Source: Cephalopachus bancanus
Taxonomy: Eukaryota; Chordata; Mammalia; Primates; Tarsiidae
Reading direction: 5' to 3'
DNA length: 64,000 bases
Assembly (NCBI GenBank): GCA_027257055.1
Contig: JAPVLO010000323.1
Location: 1,499,001 to 1,563,000, forward strand
Shown here: piece after piece, positions 1 to 13,269 of the stretch
Layout of the letters: each line of letters starts with the position of its first letter
How positions within the stretch are numbered: position 1 is the first letter of the stretch
Notes under the pieces: generated by a model
Database searches by the model: none
The model's input: the letters and a program-made list of their open reading frames with translations, nothing else
What the model was told of the DNA's origin: nothing
Made by a program: the position numbers and the translations under genes

Positions 1-209
1 TATAATTTTTAAGTTTGCTTTCTTGCCTGTAAAACTGGAACAAGACACCAAATAGGGTTGTTGGATGGATCGAGATAGCACACATAATAAATCTAGTAGG
101 ATACCTGGCACATAGCAGGCGATAAATGAAGTTACTTTGTATCCCACTATCTTACTTCTTCATACAGTGATGCTCTCCCATGGAAAGGAGTAAGAACTAG
201 ATGATTCGA

Positions 210-505
210 TTTATTTATTTATTTATTTTGAGTTGGAGTCTCACTGTGTCACCCAGGCTGGAGTGCAGTGGCACGCTCACAGCCACTGCAGCCTTGACCT
301 GCTGAGCTCAGGAGAGTCTTCAGCTTCAGCCTTCCAAGTAGGTAGAACTACAGGCACCACCATGCCTGGCTAATTTTTGACTTAATTGTAGAGATGAGGT
401 CTTGCCAAGTTGCCCAGGCTGACCTCGAACCTGTGGGCTCAGGCAATCCTCTTACCTCGGCCTCCCAAGGTGCTGGGATTATAGGCGTGAGCCACCGCAC
501 CCAGT
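210..505 (-). repeat. Alu (dimeric)
   Basis: T-rich head, 'ggagtctcactgtgtcaccc', mid A-rich linker and end 'gagccaccgcacccagtc'. Confidence 0.92.
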
Positions 506-1387
506 CCAGTGTTTAGATTTTTACCTTTCTCGATTTGAAGCCATCAATGAAGTTCACGATGTGTGTTATTCTGCCCTGATATCACAAGCCTCGCACGGTT
601 TCCTCAGGCCTTCTAATTTGCACTGAATCCATTTTTTACGTGGCTCCTTTAGGCTTTCCTTTTACCCAGAGCAGCTGCCTGAGAAAGGTTCAATCAGTTG
701 TGAAAAGGTTGGCTGGACTGATGTGGAAAAGTGACAGAGAACAGTTCTTTTCTCCCCTTGAGGATTTGAGAAGTTTCTCTATGTATTACCATAGACAAGG
801 ATGTGAATCCAACCCCAGTTCAGGGAAAGACCAGAAGGAAACTCCCTTCACAGGTGGCATGTGGTTCCCTCAGTGGTGCAGTTTCAGAAACTCCAGGAGG
901 GAAACCTTTCCACCTACTCCCTAATGATGGAGAAAAATTTTAAGAGAAACATTTTTTCACACCGCAATGGAAACTCACTGATTTCTGTTGAGAAGAAAAT
1001 AGTCAAGGCCATATACAAGGCACTCACACGCATTCAAACAGGTGCCTGGGGTACTAATTTATAAGCAACCCCAAATGTCATTGAAATGACTGAAAATATG
1101 AGGCCAGGTAACCAGCCTAAGGAATGAAAATTGGTCCTACTCCCATTCAGCACGTGGAATAAGTCTCTTACTGTGAACTTAAAGCTGTGGCAAAGAAACA
1201 AACAAAATCCTGCCTTCTAGTAAGAGAGAATCTTGATAACTGAGAGACATTTTGGATAGCACAAGCCAAAGCATTAGCCTTGAAATAATGGGTATTTAAT
1301 GTTCTTGAAGTCAGGATTTAGTGATAGGTGAGGATATGTAAGCTTATGTGGTTGGGGCAGCATGCAACAATACAACTGAGAAAGGAC

Positions 1388-1410
1388 AGACAGACAGACA
1401 GAGAGAAGGG

Positions 1411-1446
<36 letters not shown>
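1388..1446 (+). repeat. (AG)n / (GACA)n purine tract
   Basis: GACAGACAGACAG then about 15 GA units. Confidence 0.95.
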
Positions 1447-1449
<3 letters not shown>

Positions 1450-2327
1450 AAGGGAGTGAGATCTGGGAAGGGGAGGGTGGGGGCCAAGAAAGTAGAGTGC
1501 TTCTATAGGGAAAAAAGAGAGGAGACTCAGCAGTCTACAGGCCTGCTTGAGAGGCCTGGGAGATTCTTTATTGATTGCGGATGTTTGACAGAAATGCTCT
1601 GAGTTATGATAACTCTCATACTCCCTGCAGCCCCAGTCCCACCTGTCTTTCTGCTAAATCATCTTTAAACTCTACCTCACTCTTGCTAGGTTTTGTTTTA
1701 GGAAAAGAGAACAAGAAGACAGATGACAAAGTGTCATGATGCTATTTCCGGTAGAAAACCAGTTTCTCCATCTCTACCAAACATGTTGAATATACAAAAC
1801 ATTATTTTTTAACCCTCCCGGGGTGCCCACCCAATATGGTCTGGTGCCAGGCATAGCATGGGGCTTTCTACGAGTGCACCTCTTCTGAAACAGAGTCACT
1901 GAGATTAAGTGAGGGCCAATCACTTCTCAGGATCTTATCTCGAGGGCTGCTTTTGGTAAGGGCAAGGCAAGGAGAAACTGACTTTAAGAGCAGGAAATTG
2001 AATCTTTAAGTGTTACTGGGTGGGGTGTGGTGTGACACTTTGTGAGTTCTTTAGACTCATCACAGAAAAGAATTTCAGAGCGAATCCATGTAGAATTTAA
2101 GACAGAATTTACTAGAGAGAAAGAGGCATTCCTGATGGGCATGGGCATCTTAAGAGAACATGCATTTGTCTTTGACAAGAAGCTTGACATACTTTTATGA
2201 TGATTATTATGTCAGCCATGACTAAGAGGGTGGGCTGCAAGTACCTTCACATTCCAGCCTGCAAGGTGGTTGGGTCTGGTGGGTCAGGTGAAGATTGTGC
2301 ACTGAAAAGATGTCTGAATACTTACTC

Positions 2328-2623
2328 TTTTTTTTTTTTTTTTGAGATGGAGTCTCACTGTGTCGCCTAGGCTGGAGTGCAGTGGCATGCTCATGGCCAC
2401 CCCACTCTCAACCTGCTGGGCTCGGGCGATCCTTTTGCTTCAGCCTTCCGAGTAGCTGGAACTACAGGCATGCGCCACCATGCCCAGATAATTTTTTTGA
2501 TTTACTGTAGAGACGAGGTCTCACCTAGTTGCCCAGGTTGATCTCGAACCCCTGGGCTCAGCAATCCTCTTGCCTCTGCCTCCCAAAGACTGGGACTACA
2601 GGCGTGAACCACCGCACCTGGCT
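2328..2623 (-). repeat. Alu
   Basis: Poly(T) head then 'gagatggagtctcactgtgt'; ends 'accaccgcacctggct'. Confidence 0.93.
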
Positions 2624-4231
2624 CAATTTTAATTTAAAATGCCTTCAAGAAACTTATCTATGTCTAAACTACACTGAATAAAAAGGACCATCTCAGAAAG
2701 GAGTAGCTGGGCTCCATAGCAACTCGAGTGTTACAGCTGCTTCAAAACTTTGTAAATCTTTTACACCAGAATTTGTGTCAGAAGATTGGCCAAGAGAATT
2801 GTACATGTTGACAAACGATAAAAAAGCACTTCCCCTCTGTCTACAGTGGTGAGGACTGAGAAGTCACTGTGCTTGGCAATTAAGTAATTGGCAATTTGAG
2901 TAAATTTGTGTAAGAGAAATTACCAGGAAGGGCAGAACTGGGACATGAGGATAGTTGGGTAGAAGAGGGTGGAAAAGTGAATAATCAGTGAGAAACAAGA
3001 CTGATCAGGTGTGGTATTAAAGGAAAACAGAATCTGTATTGGCTTCATGGGTAGGTAAGATATGCATAAATGTTATTTTTCCAAGAGAGAGAGAACCTGA
3101 GACGACTGTATTTACTAGTGGGTGCTGCTGGGCGTGATATTTGACTTTTTCTACTCTCGGCAGCAGAGGGAGGTAGAGAGTAAAAAATGATGTGGGTTGA
3201 GCCCTAATTGAACAATAGGCGCATGTAAAAAGGCAAACAAAATGGAAGGCATCTATCATAAGAAATAATTTGAACATCTCCTGAGCAGCAGACAGGCAGT
3301 TAGCTCTACAGAATCATTGGTATTTAGGAAAGACATAACTTGAATCTAGGGGAAGATGAGACCACATGGGGTGAAGAGAAAGATTGTATTATTTTAAAAG
3401 TGTTGCACATGTTTTTAAAAAAATGATTCCCCCCCTCCCCACCGATCCTTCTTTGGCATGGAGATATATGATCTTATGTAAATATGGGACTTAAGTTTGA
3501 GGTCTGGCTTTGTGCCCTTTGGCTACATTGCTTTACTCTAGGCCTCAGAGATGGGGGAGGTAGGGTGGGAGAGACAGAGAACACCAGGTAGGAACAGAGC
3601 CGGAAGCAGAAACCAGAACAGAAGGAACCCTGTCCTCAACAGCACTGAAGCAGCCTCTCTCTTCCACGGTCAAATTCTCTACCATATTTTTGAAACTCCA
3701 TATTGAAATGTGGAAGGGAATGCAGCACACGAAGCCACGATTATTGCCACATTCATGGGGACATGTCATTCCCTACAGACTGTCGGCACAGCACATCTCA
3801 AAGCACCTAGCAACCCCGGTAAGGCTGCTAATGCCTCAAGGCAAGCGTTCACCCCATTTCCTCAACAGACTCACTCCTGAAGCACTTAGGGATGGGGGAA
3901 GCCTTTCTTGAACTGCTCGCTGCATTTTCAGAGAACAATATGGCCAGGGAACAATTAGTTACTCTCCTTCATAACCTGGTTCAGTATATATAATATATAT
4001 GCCAGCAAAGAAAGTTCTGGGCATGTTTTCTTATGTGGTACTGAAACTGTGTGTGTGGGGGGGAGACAGAGACACAGAGAGGGAAATATTAAGAAGTTTC
4101 CTATGCAAAAGGTCAAATTATCATGTGCATGTTTTACACAAAAGTGCATGTTTTTTTTCCTTCCTTTACTAAACCTTCTTGCAGTTCTGCTTTTGTTTAT
4201 CTGGTCCACTATTCATTGTTAGAGTGTGGGG

Positions 4232-4513
4232 TTTTTTTTTTTGAGTCAGTCTCACTCTGTCACCTATGCTAGAGTGCAGTGGCATGCTCATGGCCACTGC
4301 AGCCTCAACCTGCTGGGCTCGGGTAATCCATCCGCCTCAGCCTTCCAAGTAGCTAGAACTACAGGCGCGTGCCACCACGCACAGCTGAAATTTTGTAGAG
4401 ATAAAGTCTCGCCATGTTACCCAGGCTGGTCTTGAACCCGTGGGCTCAGGCAATCCTCTCACTTTTGACTCTCAAAATGCTGGGATTACAGGTATGAGTT
4501 ACTGAGCCCAGCC
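4232..4513 (-). repeat. Alu
   Basis: Poly(T) then 'gagtcagtctcactctgtca'; ends 'actgagcccagcc'. Worn. Confidence 0.92.
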
Positions 4514-4920
4514 ATTGTTAGTGTTAAACTGTCAGTAAATGGAGAAACAGGCATCAAAAAGGAGGGAGAGAGATGAGTTGGTTTGTGAACACCTGTCCCT
4601 GAATCATTCCAAGAAGGAACACCATGGGAAAGATGAGCCTGTCTTGAGAGATTCGTCCCCATCTCCTGTGATTCCTAGGATCAATCCAGTTTTCAGGTGC
4701 TTGCTATGTTGTGACCATGGTAGCATTATTTTGAAAACTCACACTACTGTCATGAGATTCATGTGTCAATCTAAAATCCATCATTTGGTGAATCACAGAA
4801 CAGTACAACTGTGCGAGGGGGTACCGGCCAAGGAAGGGAATCACTTCTGAAACTGGGGTACTAATTAGTGAACACAGATAAAAATTAGTACAGTCACCTT
4901 CTTCCAGCATGTAATCTGTT

Positions 4921-4957
4921 TTTATTTGTCATTTATTATAAAAATTGAATCTTTATT
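4921..4957 (-). terminator. Cluster of three polyadenylation signals
   Basis: TTTATT on the plus strand occurs at 4921-4926, 4932-4937 and 4952-4957, that is three AATAAA hexamers within 37 bases on the LRRC8B strand. Cleavage would then fall at about 4895-4940. Isolated AATAAA motifs also occur by chance in AT-rich DNA, so the cluster is suggestive only. Confidence 0.4.
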
Positions 4958-6250
4958 TTTACATAAAAGGTACTTTAAAAACGGTAACATTTACCAAAAA
5001 CCTACTGAATCTGAGGCAAAGAAATTTACCACCAAAATGCAGATTTACACGGTAAACCTGAGGGCCAAAAAACATTGAACAGAATCTTAAGTTTTTTAAT
5101 AATTCATTACCAGAAGCAAAACCCCATTGGACATGTTTTGAATATGTGACAAAGATAAAATAACAAATACCAGTCTTTCCTCTGAACTAACAAAAGAAAT
5201 GTCTCTACCCAAGATTGGCCCGCTATTTCAGAGAGGGAAACATCAGAAGAATTTTTAAAATCTTCTTGTAAACGTTAATATTTTAGGCTTATACACAACA
5301 TACATAGATATATAGATGCACAAACACACCCATTCTAACTCTATATTCCTTTGTATTCTTAAAATTGCACCATCTCTGTCAGAGATAATGTATAACATGC
5401 AGAAAGCATTCATAATTGTTTTTCTCAGCAGTAGTGTATTATACAAGTCAAATGCAAAAGTTAAATACGAAATTAAGTTCAACTGAAAGCCATCGCAACT
5501 CAGTATGCTGGCTCATATATTCGATGTTAATGCTTTAGTGCTGATGAAGTTGATCATATACTAAATTTGGAAGAGAATGTAGTCTGTTACCAAAGGTACT
5601 TAGCAGATAGCTCCCAGTAGATGCAGACACGATGGACAAGAAACAGGAGGAAACCAATTAAATAGGACTGCAGTTTTTTTTTCCCCACTGCTTCAACTTT
5701 TCACATCAATCTATAAGAAACAATTATATCCAGGGCATTCTGCACAGTTATTAGTTTATACCATTTTATATATTTAATGTCTTCATAATACAAACTAGGA
5801 TGCAAAATAACTCTTCCCTTTCTCCCACCAGTCTTTCTCTGCTTCTGGAGAGAAATTAAACACAGATTCTGATGCAATGCACAGTTACTGAAAACAAAGG
5901 GGATCTATGGTTATAATTTCATGCTTTCTGGTAGAGATAAAAAATTTTAGGATCAGCTCTAAATACTGCAGGGATGGGTGAAGTAGAACTACTCAATTAG
6001 GCGTAAGTACGGGCCCTGGCTTTCCCCCAGGTAAATACATGCTCAAGTATCACTGTGCATTTTCTAGCATAAGTATATTCTGTGATTATACAGTGCTGAT
6101 CAAATTTAATGGGGTTGGTGAGTGAAGAAGGAAAGCAAAAAATACCTTATGTGGATAGGACAATGCTAAAATAATGAAAAGATGGAAAAACAAAACAAAA
6201 TTTTCTTGAAAACCCAAGGAAAAAAATGTTAAGTCCACCGAATGAATAAT

Positions 6251-6515
6251 TATTTATTTTTTGAGTCGGAGTCTCTTCTGTCGCCCAGGCTGGAATGCAA
6301 CCACCACAGCCTCAACCCATTGGGCTCAGGTGATTCTTCCACCTTAGTCTTCCAAGTAGCTGGAACTACAGGTGCATATCACCATGCACGGATAATTTTT
6401 TTATTTACTGTAGAGAAGAGAGCTCGCCAAGTGGCCCAGGCTGTTCTCGAACCACTGGGCTGAGGCAATCCTCTCGGCCCCGCCTCCCAAAGTGCTGGGA
6501 TTACAAGCATGAGCA
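6251..6515 (-). repeat. Alu, truncated, in the probable LRRC8B 3' UTR
   Basis: 'ttgagtcggagtctcttctg' to 'gctgggattacaagcatgag'. The Alu 5' end is lost. It is in sense orientation relative to the minus-strand gene. Confidence 0.9.
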
Positions 6516-7055
6516 TGGTTTCCTAACCCATCAATATTATGCAGTGTTTTAACAAAACATAAAATTTAAATAAAACACCTGAAGAACAGAAAAAAAATAT
6601 TTTCACGGTCAGTGTTATGCAAATCGACCACTGCAGCACACCACAGCACACCTGTCAGAGCTCTGCCACAGCGTGGAGACCTTCAGGATCTCTGTTTACC
6701 CTGTTTAACATGTTTGTTAAGTGACAGTGAAATATGGTGACACACAGGACAGAAAAAAATTAAAAATGAAGAATAAAAATACACTATTTATGTGCCACAC
6801 AGATGTAGCCTGATGTGGGTTAGGGAAAGAACACTACACCTTTACAGAAGTGCTCAAAAACACTTAGTTCTCAGACCAATGTTAAGCATTTGGTTTTCTT
6901 TTAAATGTTACAACTAAGGGAATACAGCACTCCATGATTCATCAATTAAAAAAAAACCTGCTAACCTAGTACTAACCTTCAATCTCTTGCAATTTTGGAA
7001 AAAATACTAAACGTGTCAAAAACTAGTAAGCTATATTTGCATACATGAAGCACGT

Positions 7056-7090
7056 GTGTATGTGAATGTGTGTGTATGTGTGTGTGTTTG
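7056..7090 (+). repeat. (TG)n tract in the probable LRRC8B 3' UTR
   Basis: Interrupted TG repeats, gtgtgtatgtgaatgtgtgt and following. Confidence 0.85.
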
Positions 7091-7414
7091 AGTATAAATG
7101 AAATGAACCCATGCCATTGCTGCCATAAAACATGAGCTTTGTTCTGAATAACCTCCGTATTTAATTTTTGAAAAATGCATATACATTCTTGGAAATCAAA
7201 TGCCAGCCAAAGTCCCAGTTATAATTTAACAAACTTAATTTGCTTCATTTAAATGTCTCTTAAACACATGTCTCATGAACGCATGTGAAATAAAGATCTG
7301 CCCCGACAGTGCAGAAGAGTAGGTATTATTATTTTTTTTTTACATTGAGTGGTAGTCTCACTGTTCCTTGCGTCAGTGCTATCCTGTTTCAAAAGTTATC
7401 TAAACACCGGTGCA

Positions 7415-7952
7415 TGAGGGGGGACCCAAAAAACCAGGAATTATCTTTTGGAGGTTGGACCCTTTAAAGTACAGGTTTCCCCCACTAGGTAAGTATTCTA
7501 GAAACGCCTTGGCATCAGTGTTGTAAGAGGCTGCGTTCAGCTTCAGTGAAATTTTTTGTGGCAAACAGGTGACTAGTTCTTCCACCTTGACAATGCACCT
7601 GCTCATACCATGCTGAGTGTTCAGCAGTTTTTGACCTAAAATGGCCTGATCCACCCTCCCTATTAACCCAATTTTTCCCCAAGTGACATTTTTGTTTTGT
7701 TTCTCCTGCTGATAAAAGTCCTCAAAGGGAAATGTTTTGCCAAGGAGGAAGAGAGTAAACAAAAAAACGGCAGAAGTACTAAAAAGCATCAAAATTGATG
7801 AGTTCAAAATGTGTTTTGAGCAGTGGAAAAAGCATCCTGATAGGTATAGTGCATCAAATGGAGCGCACTTTGAAGGCGACTGAAATTTAAAAACCTAAGA
7901 ATACATATTTAAAAAAATAAATAAATTCCGGGTTTTTTTTTGGTCTCCCTCA
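7415..7952 (+). mobile_element. Internally deleted mariner-type DNA transposon, copy 1
   Basis: Terminal inverted repeats are visible: the left end begins TGAGGGGGGACCC and the right end, reverse-complemented, begins TGAGGGAGACC. The right flank is TA and the left flank CA (a decayed TA target site). The interior matches the 3' half of a mariner transposase in plus orientation, with broken frames (QQFLT, HPPY and VLKGK-like pieces). It aligns with 43526-44076 end to end, including the jump from the left terminal repeat straight to mid-transposase. It lies in the probable LRRC8B 3' UTR, antisense to the gene. Confidence 0.82.
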
Positions 7953-9188
7953 TATAAGCTTTAAATAAAAAAAAATTAAGACTATGGCACCAAGAGCAAT
8001 ATAGTTTGCACCAGTAATTATACCCTAGTGTATGGAAAATAGCTTACAATATTCTTTACTAATCCTGCCAGTACACTGCTCCTAGGAATTTATGTAGGCA
8101 ATAAGAAAACTTAGCCAATGACTTTTACAGTTGAACCAAACAAGTGAATAGCCATGGAGAAGTTCTAGTTTGTCAGGTGAATGGCAGCAAATCTGAATTT
8201 TGCTTTTGAAAATGTTTTACGTAAAAGAGGATGGGATTCTTCATACAAATTCTAGCTAATTATGTGGCCAAAAACATTTATACACTTCATGTATCACATT
8301 CATGTCCAAAACATAATCTTATATGACACTGGAATTAGTGTACATAGTAATTCTATTGTGAAGTAATCATTAACTCACATTAAAAGAAAAAGAAAATAAG
8401 AACAACAACAAAACATGGATATAATCAGAATCTGTTTCCTGAAGTCCTAGAAGAAAGTTTCATCAGTTATACCTGGTTCCCTGAGAGCTTGAATGTCCTG
8501 ACTAAAGGCAAGTTTTGGTAAGTAGTATATTTTTACACTGTACCTTCCCATTCAGAACACACAATGATGTGTTAGGCAGCGTTTGTTGTTCTATATTACT
8601 TACAGCTAATATTATTCAAATTGCCTTTGATGTGAATAATTCTTTACTCTGAACTTCAGTGCAGGGGTGTGTGGTAAGTGAGGAAGCTGCATTTGCTACC
8701 CTTTAAAGACTTACTTTCACCTTTCTGGAACAAAGCAAGATAAAACATATACCACACACCACAATTCCATATACATATACTCTTTACCCCAAAGTGTTTT
8801 CCAGTTTTGTCTAGGTGCAGTTAATAGAGTTCTTTATAGTTAGATGCAAAATGAGGAGGTGACATTATAATGCCTAGAACCATGAGGGAAAAACATGTTG
8901 AAAATATACATTTCCTAAAAAGGAGTCAATTAATTTTGCTCATTTAACAACAACACAATAATAAAAGGCCAAAAACAAAGTTCTATAAAAAGACGCAAAA
9001 CGTATTTGCTTGAAGAGTTAGATTAAGCCAGGAGATGGACTTTAGGTAAATGGATCTATGTTTTTGAGGGCTTGGATAATTCCTCTTAGACACTGAATAG
9101 AGGCTCATTGTTTTACGGTACAATCATAACTAGAAACTATGAAGATGGAAGGGAAAAAAAGGTATTTTGCATTAACTCTTACTCAATT

Positions 9189-9489
9189 TCTTTTTTTGTT
9201 GTTGTTTTTTGAGTTGGAATCTCACTCTGTCACCCAGGCTGGAGAGCAGTGGCACACTCATGGCCACCACAGCTTTGACCTGCTAGGCTCAGGTGATCTT
9301 TCCACTTCAACCTTCCAAGTAGCTGGAACTACAGGCATGTGCCACCACACCTAGTTAATTTTTCTTATTTGTTGTAGAGACAAGGTCTCACCAAGTTGCC
9401 CAGGCAGGTCTCAAACCCCAGCTCAGGCAATCCTCTTGTCTCCGTCGCTCAAAATGCTAGGATTACAGGCGTAAGCCACCACGCCTGGT
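9189..9489 (-). repeat. Alu in the probable LRRC8B 3' UTR
   Basis: T/G-rich head then 'gagttggaatctcactctgt'; ends 'caccacgcctggtc'. Confidence 0.92.
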
Positions 9490-10643
9490 CTTATTCTTAC
9501 TACATTTCTACAAAGTATTTTAAAATCAATTTACAAACCAAATCCATACCTCCCCCCCTTCCATCACAGTTTGTGTAAGTAATTAAGAAATGTACCCATA
9601 CGATTGTACAGTGACCAGGGAAGAGAGAGGTAGATGTGATTAGGCCACCCTCTCACAAGGAAATCCCCAAATACTTTAGGGCATTAAACACAAGGCTTTT
9701 GTTATCCAAGAAATTAGTTGCAGAGTACAAGAACATTTTGGAGCAGAATGTACACAAACATGAGAATCACAAACAGCCCAAACCAAGTACACTATCAGGA
9801 CGTTCTTAAAGAAATGCATATGCTCTACATACCTTACAACAATTATCCTCACAGATGTTGAATCCAAGATTATACAATAAAAAATATTGATGTTTTACAT
9901 TTCATATAAAAATTCTTAACAAATTTAAAAAAGGCTTTGATGATAGACAAGACATTTTAGAGAATACATTAACTTTCAGGATCCCCCGAGGATAACACGG
10001 CTTAAGTACCCTGCTCCTGTTAGGCAAAGGCTAAATGCAGGCATTTTCGCTGGGTTAATCATTGTTGTTAAGAGAAAATCAGATTAAGGAAGACTAAAGC
10101 AAGCTCAAAAAGGAAGTAAAAATTAATCCAAAAAGGAATCCTGCCAAGCACAATAGCTCCTGCCTAAAAAAATTTAAGAACATAAATCAAAGACAGGGGT
10201 GAGTACACAATAAGATAATTTATATTGACGACTTTGTGATCTTGGTGATAAATACCAAAACAGGAAGTCAGTTAAAACAAATGTGCAAATAAGTAGGGAG
10301 GGCTGGGGAGGAAGAGGAGAGACTATGGAGAGACTATTTCCACAATCTCCAAGGTAAAACCTACAAGTAATTTCATGCCCCCATTCCACCCTCGATGTGC
10401 ATTCTTACAGCATTTCAATAAGTTAAAGAACAATTATTTTCAAACGTTCAGGTTAGTGTTAACATTTTTTTACCTGTTTAATTTAGGGTTAGACACTGAG
10501 TTGCTTTAATAAGACATTTAGTTACGGTTCATCAGAATCACCACCCATTTTTCATCTTTATATCTTAGAACATTTGCTTTTCATTTAAAGCCCTAAAACA
10601 CACTTTAAAAATAATTTTTAAACGTAGGTCTCTTTTCTTTAGG

Positions 10644-10916
10644 TCAACATTTGTCTAAGCACGTCTGCAAACGTTCTGTTACAGGGAGAGGAAGAGTATT
10701 GAGCAAATTCTCCTCGACAATCAGACAGCTCCGTTTTAGGGACTGACAGCCTTCCAGTTCAGGGGGGAGTGCTTCCAGGTAATTGCCAATGAGCTCCAGA
10801 TGAGTAAGGTTCGACAGCTCACCCACGTGAGGGGACAAGTTCATCAAGCTATTTTTCCCCAAAAGTAAACACTGCAGCTTTTTGCACTGAAACAGCCCAT
10901 CTGGCAGCATCTCAAT
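10644..10916 (-). CDS. LRRC8B: LRRC8B, terminal coding exon (residues 714-803)
   Basis: Follows a pyrimidine-rich tract and a CCAG acceptor (complement of 10917-10920). The first codons give IEMLPDGLF, continuing in phase 0 from VTNNN of the upstream coding exon, so the intron cuts one leucine-rich repeat in two. The exon encodes about three further repeats (LQCLLLGKNSL, LTHLELIGNYL) and the C-terminal cap, ending in TCLDKC and TGA at 10644-10646. Joined to the large exon the total is 2412 bases, that is 803 residues plus stop, the usual length of LRRC8B. No frameshift or premature stop is seen. The frame can be opened further upstream to 10976, but that part is intron. Confidence 0.96.
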   Translation of the reverse strand: MEMLPDGLFQCKKLQCLLLGKNSLMNLSPHVGELSNLTHLELIGNYLEALPPELEGCQSLKRSCLIVEENLLNTLPLPVTERLQTCLDKC

Positions 10917-11413
10917 CTGGAAAGGAAAAAAAAAGAAGCTAGTCAAACTGGTTTTTGCTGGCCTGAGATAATACATTTACTTATTTAAATTACGAGATAC
11001 CTTTTCCAAAAAAAAACATTTCTGGAGGTTTATAGAGATAAGTATAACAATGATGACAAATTTGAAGTAGATGAAAAAGGTAAAGGAAACATAAGGATAG
11101 GAGTGTCACGAGTTATGAACACCTAAACCCTTGCTATATATGGGTGTAAGCATTCTAACAAGCAATTCTTAAAGACATACTCATTGTCCCTAAGATGAAA
11201 ACCCAAGTAACTCAAGGGAATCATATTTATTCTTGAGTTCTAGATCAGAAATAAATTACTCTCAAGAGTCCTCATACAGAGTTTACTCTGTCATGCAATG
11301 TCAAGCAGCATCCTTAAAAACATTCTGAGAGCAGACACACTGAGAGCTTTATTTTGTTTTTAAAACAAGACTATAGAGAAGCAGAAGCAAAAAGACACGA
11401 GTACAGACAATCG

Positions 11414-12017
<604 letters not shown>

Positions 12018-12291
12018 ATCCCTTCAACTCATCACCCCATTACAAAGTAAGTTTGGACCGAGTATAGCTAGACTGTACACACTCAAGCCTATAATATTCC
12101 ACCTATTGGCTGGGGACAAGGGACATCTATGAAACTATGAAATAACATAGGCTCTGGCTCAGGAATTGGCTTTGTTAGAAACAAGGATGAAAGAGACACT
12201 TAAGGGCTTGGCTTACATCCTCTGACAGGCTAACACAGACCTGCTGGGAGACTAGTTTCCAGGGCTATCCAGAGCTCTCTCCTCAAAAAGA

Positions 12292-12316
12292 GATATATAT
12301 ATATATATATATATTT
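12292..12316. repeat. (TA)n tract
   Basis: About 11 TA units directly before an Alu. Confidence 0.9.
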
Positions 12317-12594
12317 TGAATTGGAGTTTCACTCTGTTGCCCAGACTGGAGTGCAGTGGCATGCTCACAGCTACCACAGCCTCGACCTGCTGGGCTCAGG
12401 CGATTCTTCCACCTCAGTCTTCCAAGTAGCTGAAACTACAGGCATGTGCCACCACGCCTGGCTAATTTTTTGATTTCTTGTAGAGACGAGGTCTTGCCAA
12501 ATTGCCCAGGCTGGTCTTGAATCCCTGGGTTTAGGCAATCCTTTCGCCTCTGCCAAAGTTCTGAGATTACAGGTGTGAGTCACAGTGCTTGGCT
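12314..12594 (-). repeat. Alu in the spacer of the inverted duplication
   Basis: Follows a (TA)n tract; 'gaattggagtttcactctgt' to 'cacagtgcttggct'. Confidence 0.92.
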
Positions 12595-12665
12595 ATATTC
12601 TTTATACAAGCTAAAAAATGACTAAACTGGGCCAGGCATGGCGGTTCATGCCTGTAATCTCAGCA

Positions 12666-13269
12666 TGTGTGTGCTCAACTTCTTCTCTGGAGGTCTTTCC
12701 TCAATAAATCCTATATCATATAGGCCCTGTGGCTCCCTTAGAAATTCACATACGGCGAGGCACAGTGGCAAATGCCTGTAATCCCCTCACCTTGGGAGGC
12801 TGAGGTGGAAAGATTGCTTGAGCCCAGGAGTTCGAGACCAGCCTGGCCAACATAGTGTGGCCTTGTCTCTACAAAAAAATTTAAAAATTAGCTGTGTGTG
12901 GTGACATAGGCCTGCAGTCCCAGCTACTCAGAAGGCTGAGATGGAAAGATCACCTGAGCCCAGGAGGTTGAGGCTGCAGTGAGCTGTGATTGCACCACCA
13001 CACTCCAGACTGGGTCACAGAGTGAAACCCCGATTCAAAGGAAAGGAAGAAAAGAAGGAGCAGGGAAGGAAGGAAGTTTACATACAACTGACTTGTCATA
13101 TTGGGGAGCAGTCAAGTTGAGCACTTAAGAGTTGACCTAATTTGCAGGCTGTTTATCGTATTTAAGATTATCTCTCCACGTTAAGAATTATTTAATTGAA
13201 ACCATGCCAAGGAGCAGAAAGAAGGGTAAATACTCAGGTATGTGTGTATGGAGAGGGGAATGAAGTATA
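12666..13269 (-). repeat. Inverted duplication, arm 2 (likely inserted copy)
   Basis: Reverse complement of 11414-12017, with its Alu therefore in plus orientation (12753-13038). It interrupts another plus-oriented Alu: the Alu head (12629-12665) stops at 'taatctcagca' and resumes after the arm at 'tttgagagtggaggtgagagg', the next expected Alu bases. No poly(A) tail and no clear target-site duplication are seen, so it does not look retrotransposed. Confidence 0.93.
12753..13038 (+). repeat. Alu inside inverted arm 2
   Basis: Mirror of the Alu at 11645-11930, carried along by the duplication; it has no target-site duplication of its own at the arm ends. Confidence 0.92.

Larger units (their letters stand above)
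1..4899. other. Intergenic stretch downstream of LRRC8B
   Basis: No coding exon recognised. It contains three minus-oriented Alus and an (AG)n tract. The remaining sequence (about 510-1390, 1450-2320, 2630-4230 and 4520-4900) looks like worn single-copy DNA. In human the next gene on this side is LRRC8C; nothing of it is seen here. Confidence 0.6.
4900..10643 (-). other. LRRC8B: Probable LRRC8B 3' UTR
   Basis: The stretch downstream of the LRRC8B stop is AT-rich and has few repeats (two Alus and one mariner remnant) until a cluster of three AATAAA signals on the minus strand at 4921-4957. LRRC8-family messages are known to have long 3' UTRs, so a 5.7-kb UTR is plausible. The end point is inference; earlier polyadenylation would shorten it. 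Confidence 0.5.

Noticed and set aside
1388..1446. Purine tract considered as a regulatory GAGA-type site
   Set aside because: A plain (AG)n microsatellite with no promoter features nearby.
4539..4850. 103-codon open frame on the plus strand
   Set aside because: No domain, no splice context, and composition like intergenic DNA; treated as chance.
7400..7807. 135-codon open frame on the minus strand
   Set aside because: It is antisense to the mariner transposase remnant, whose real reading direction is plus; an antisense shadow.
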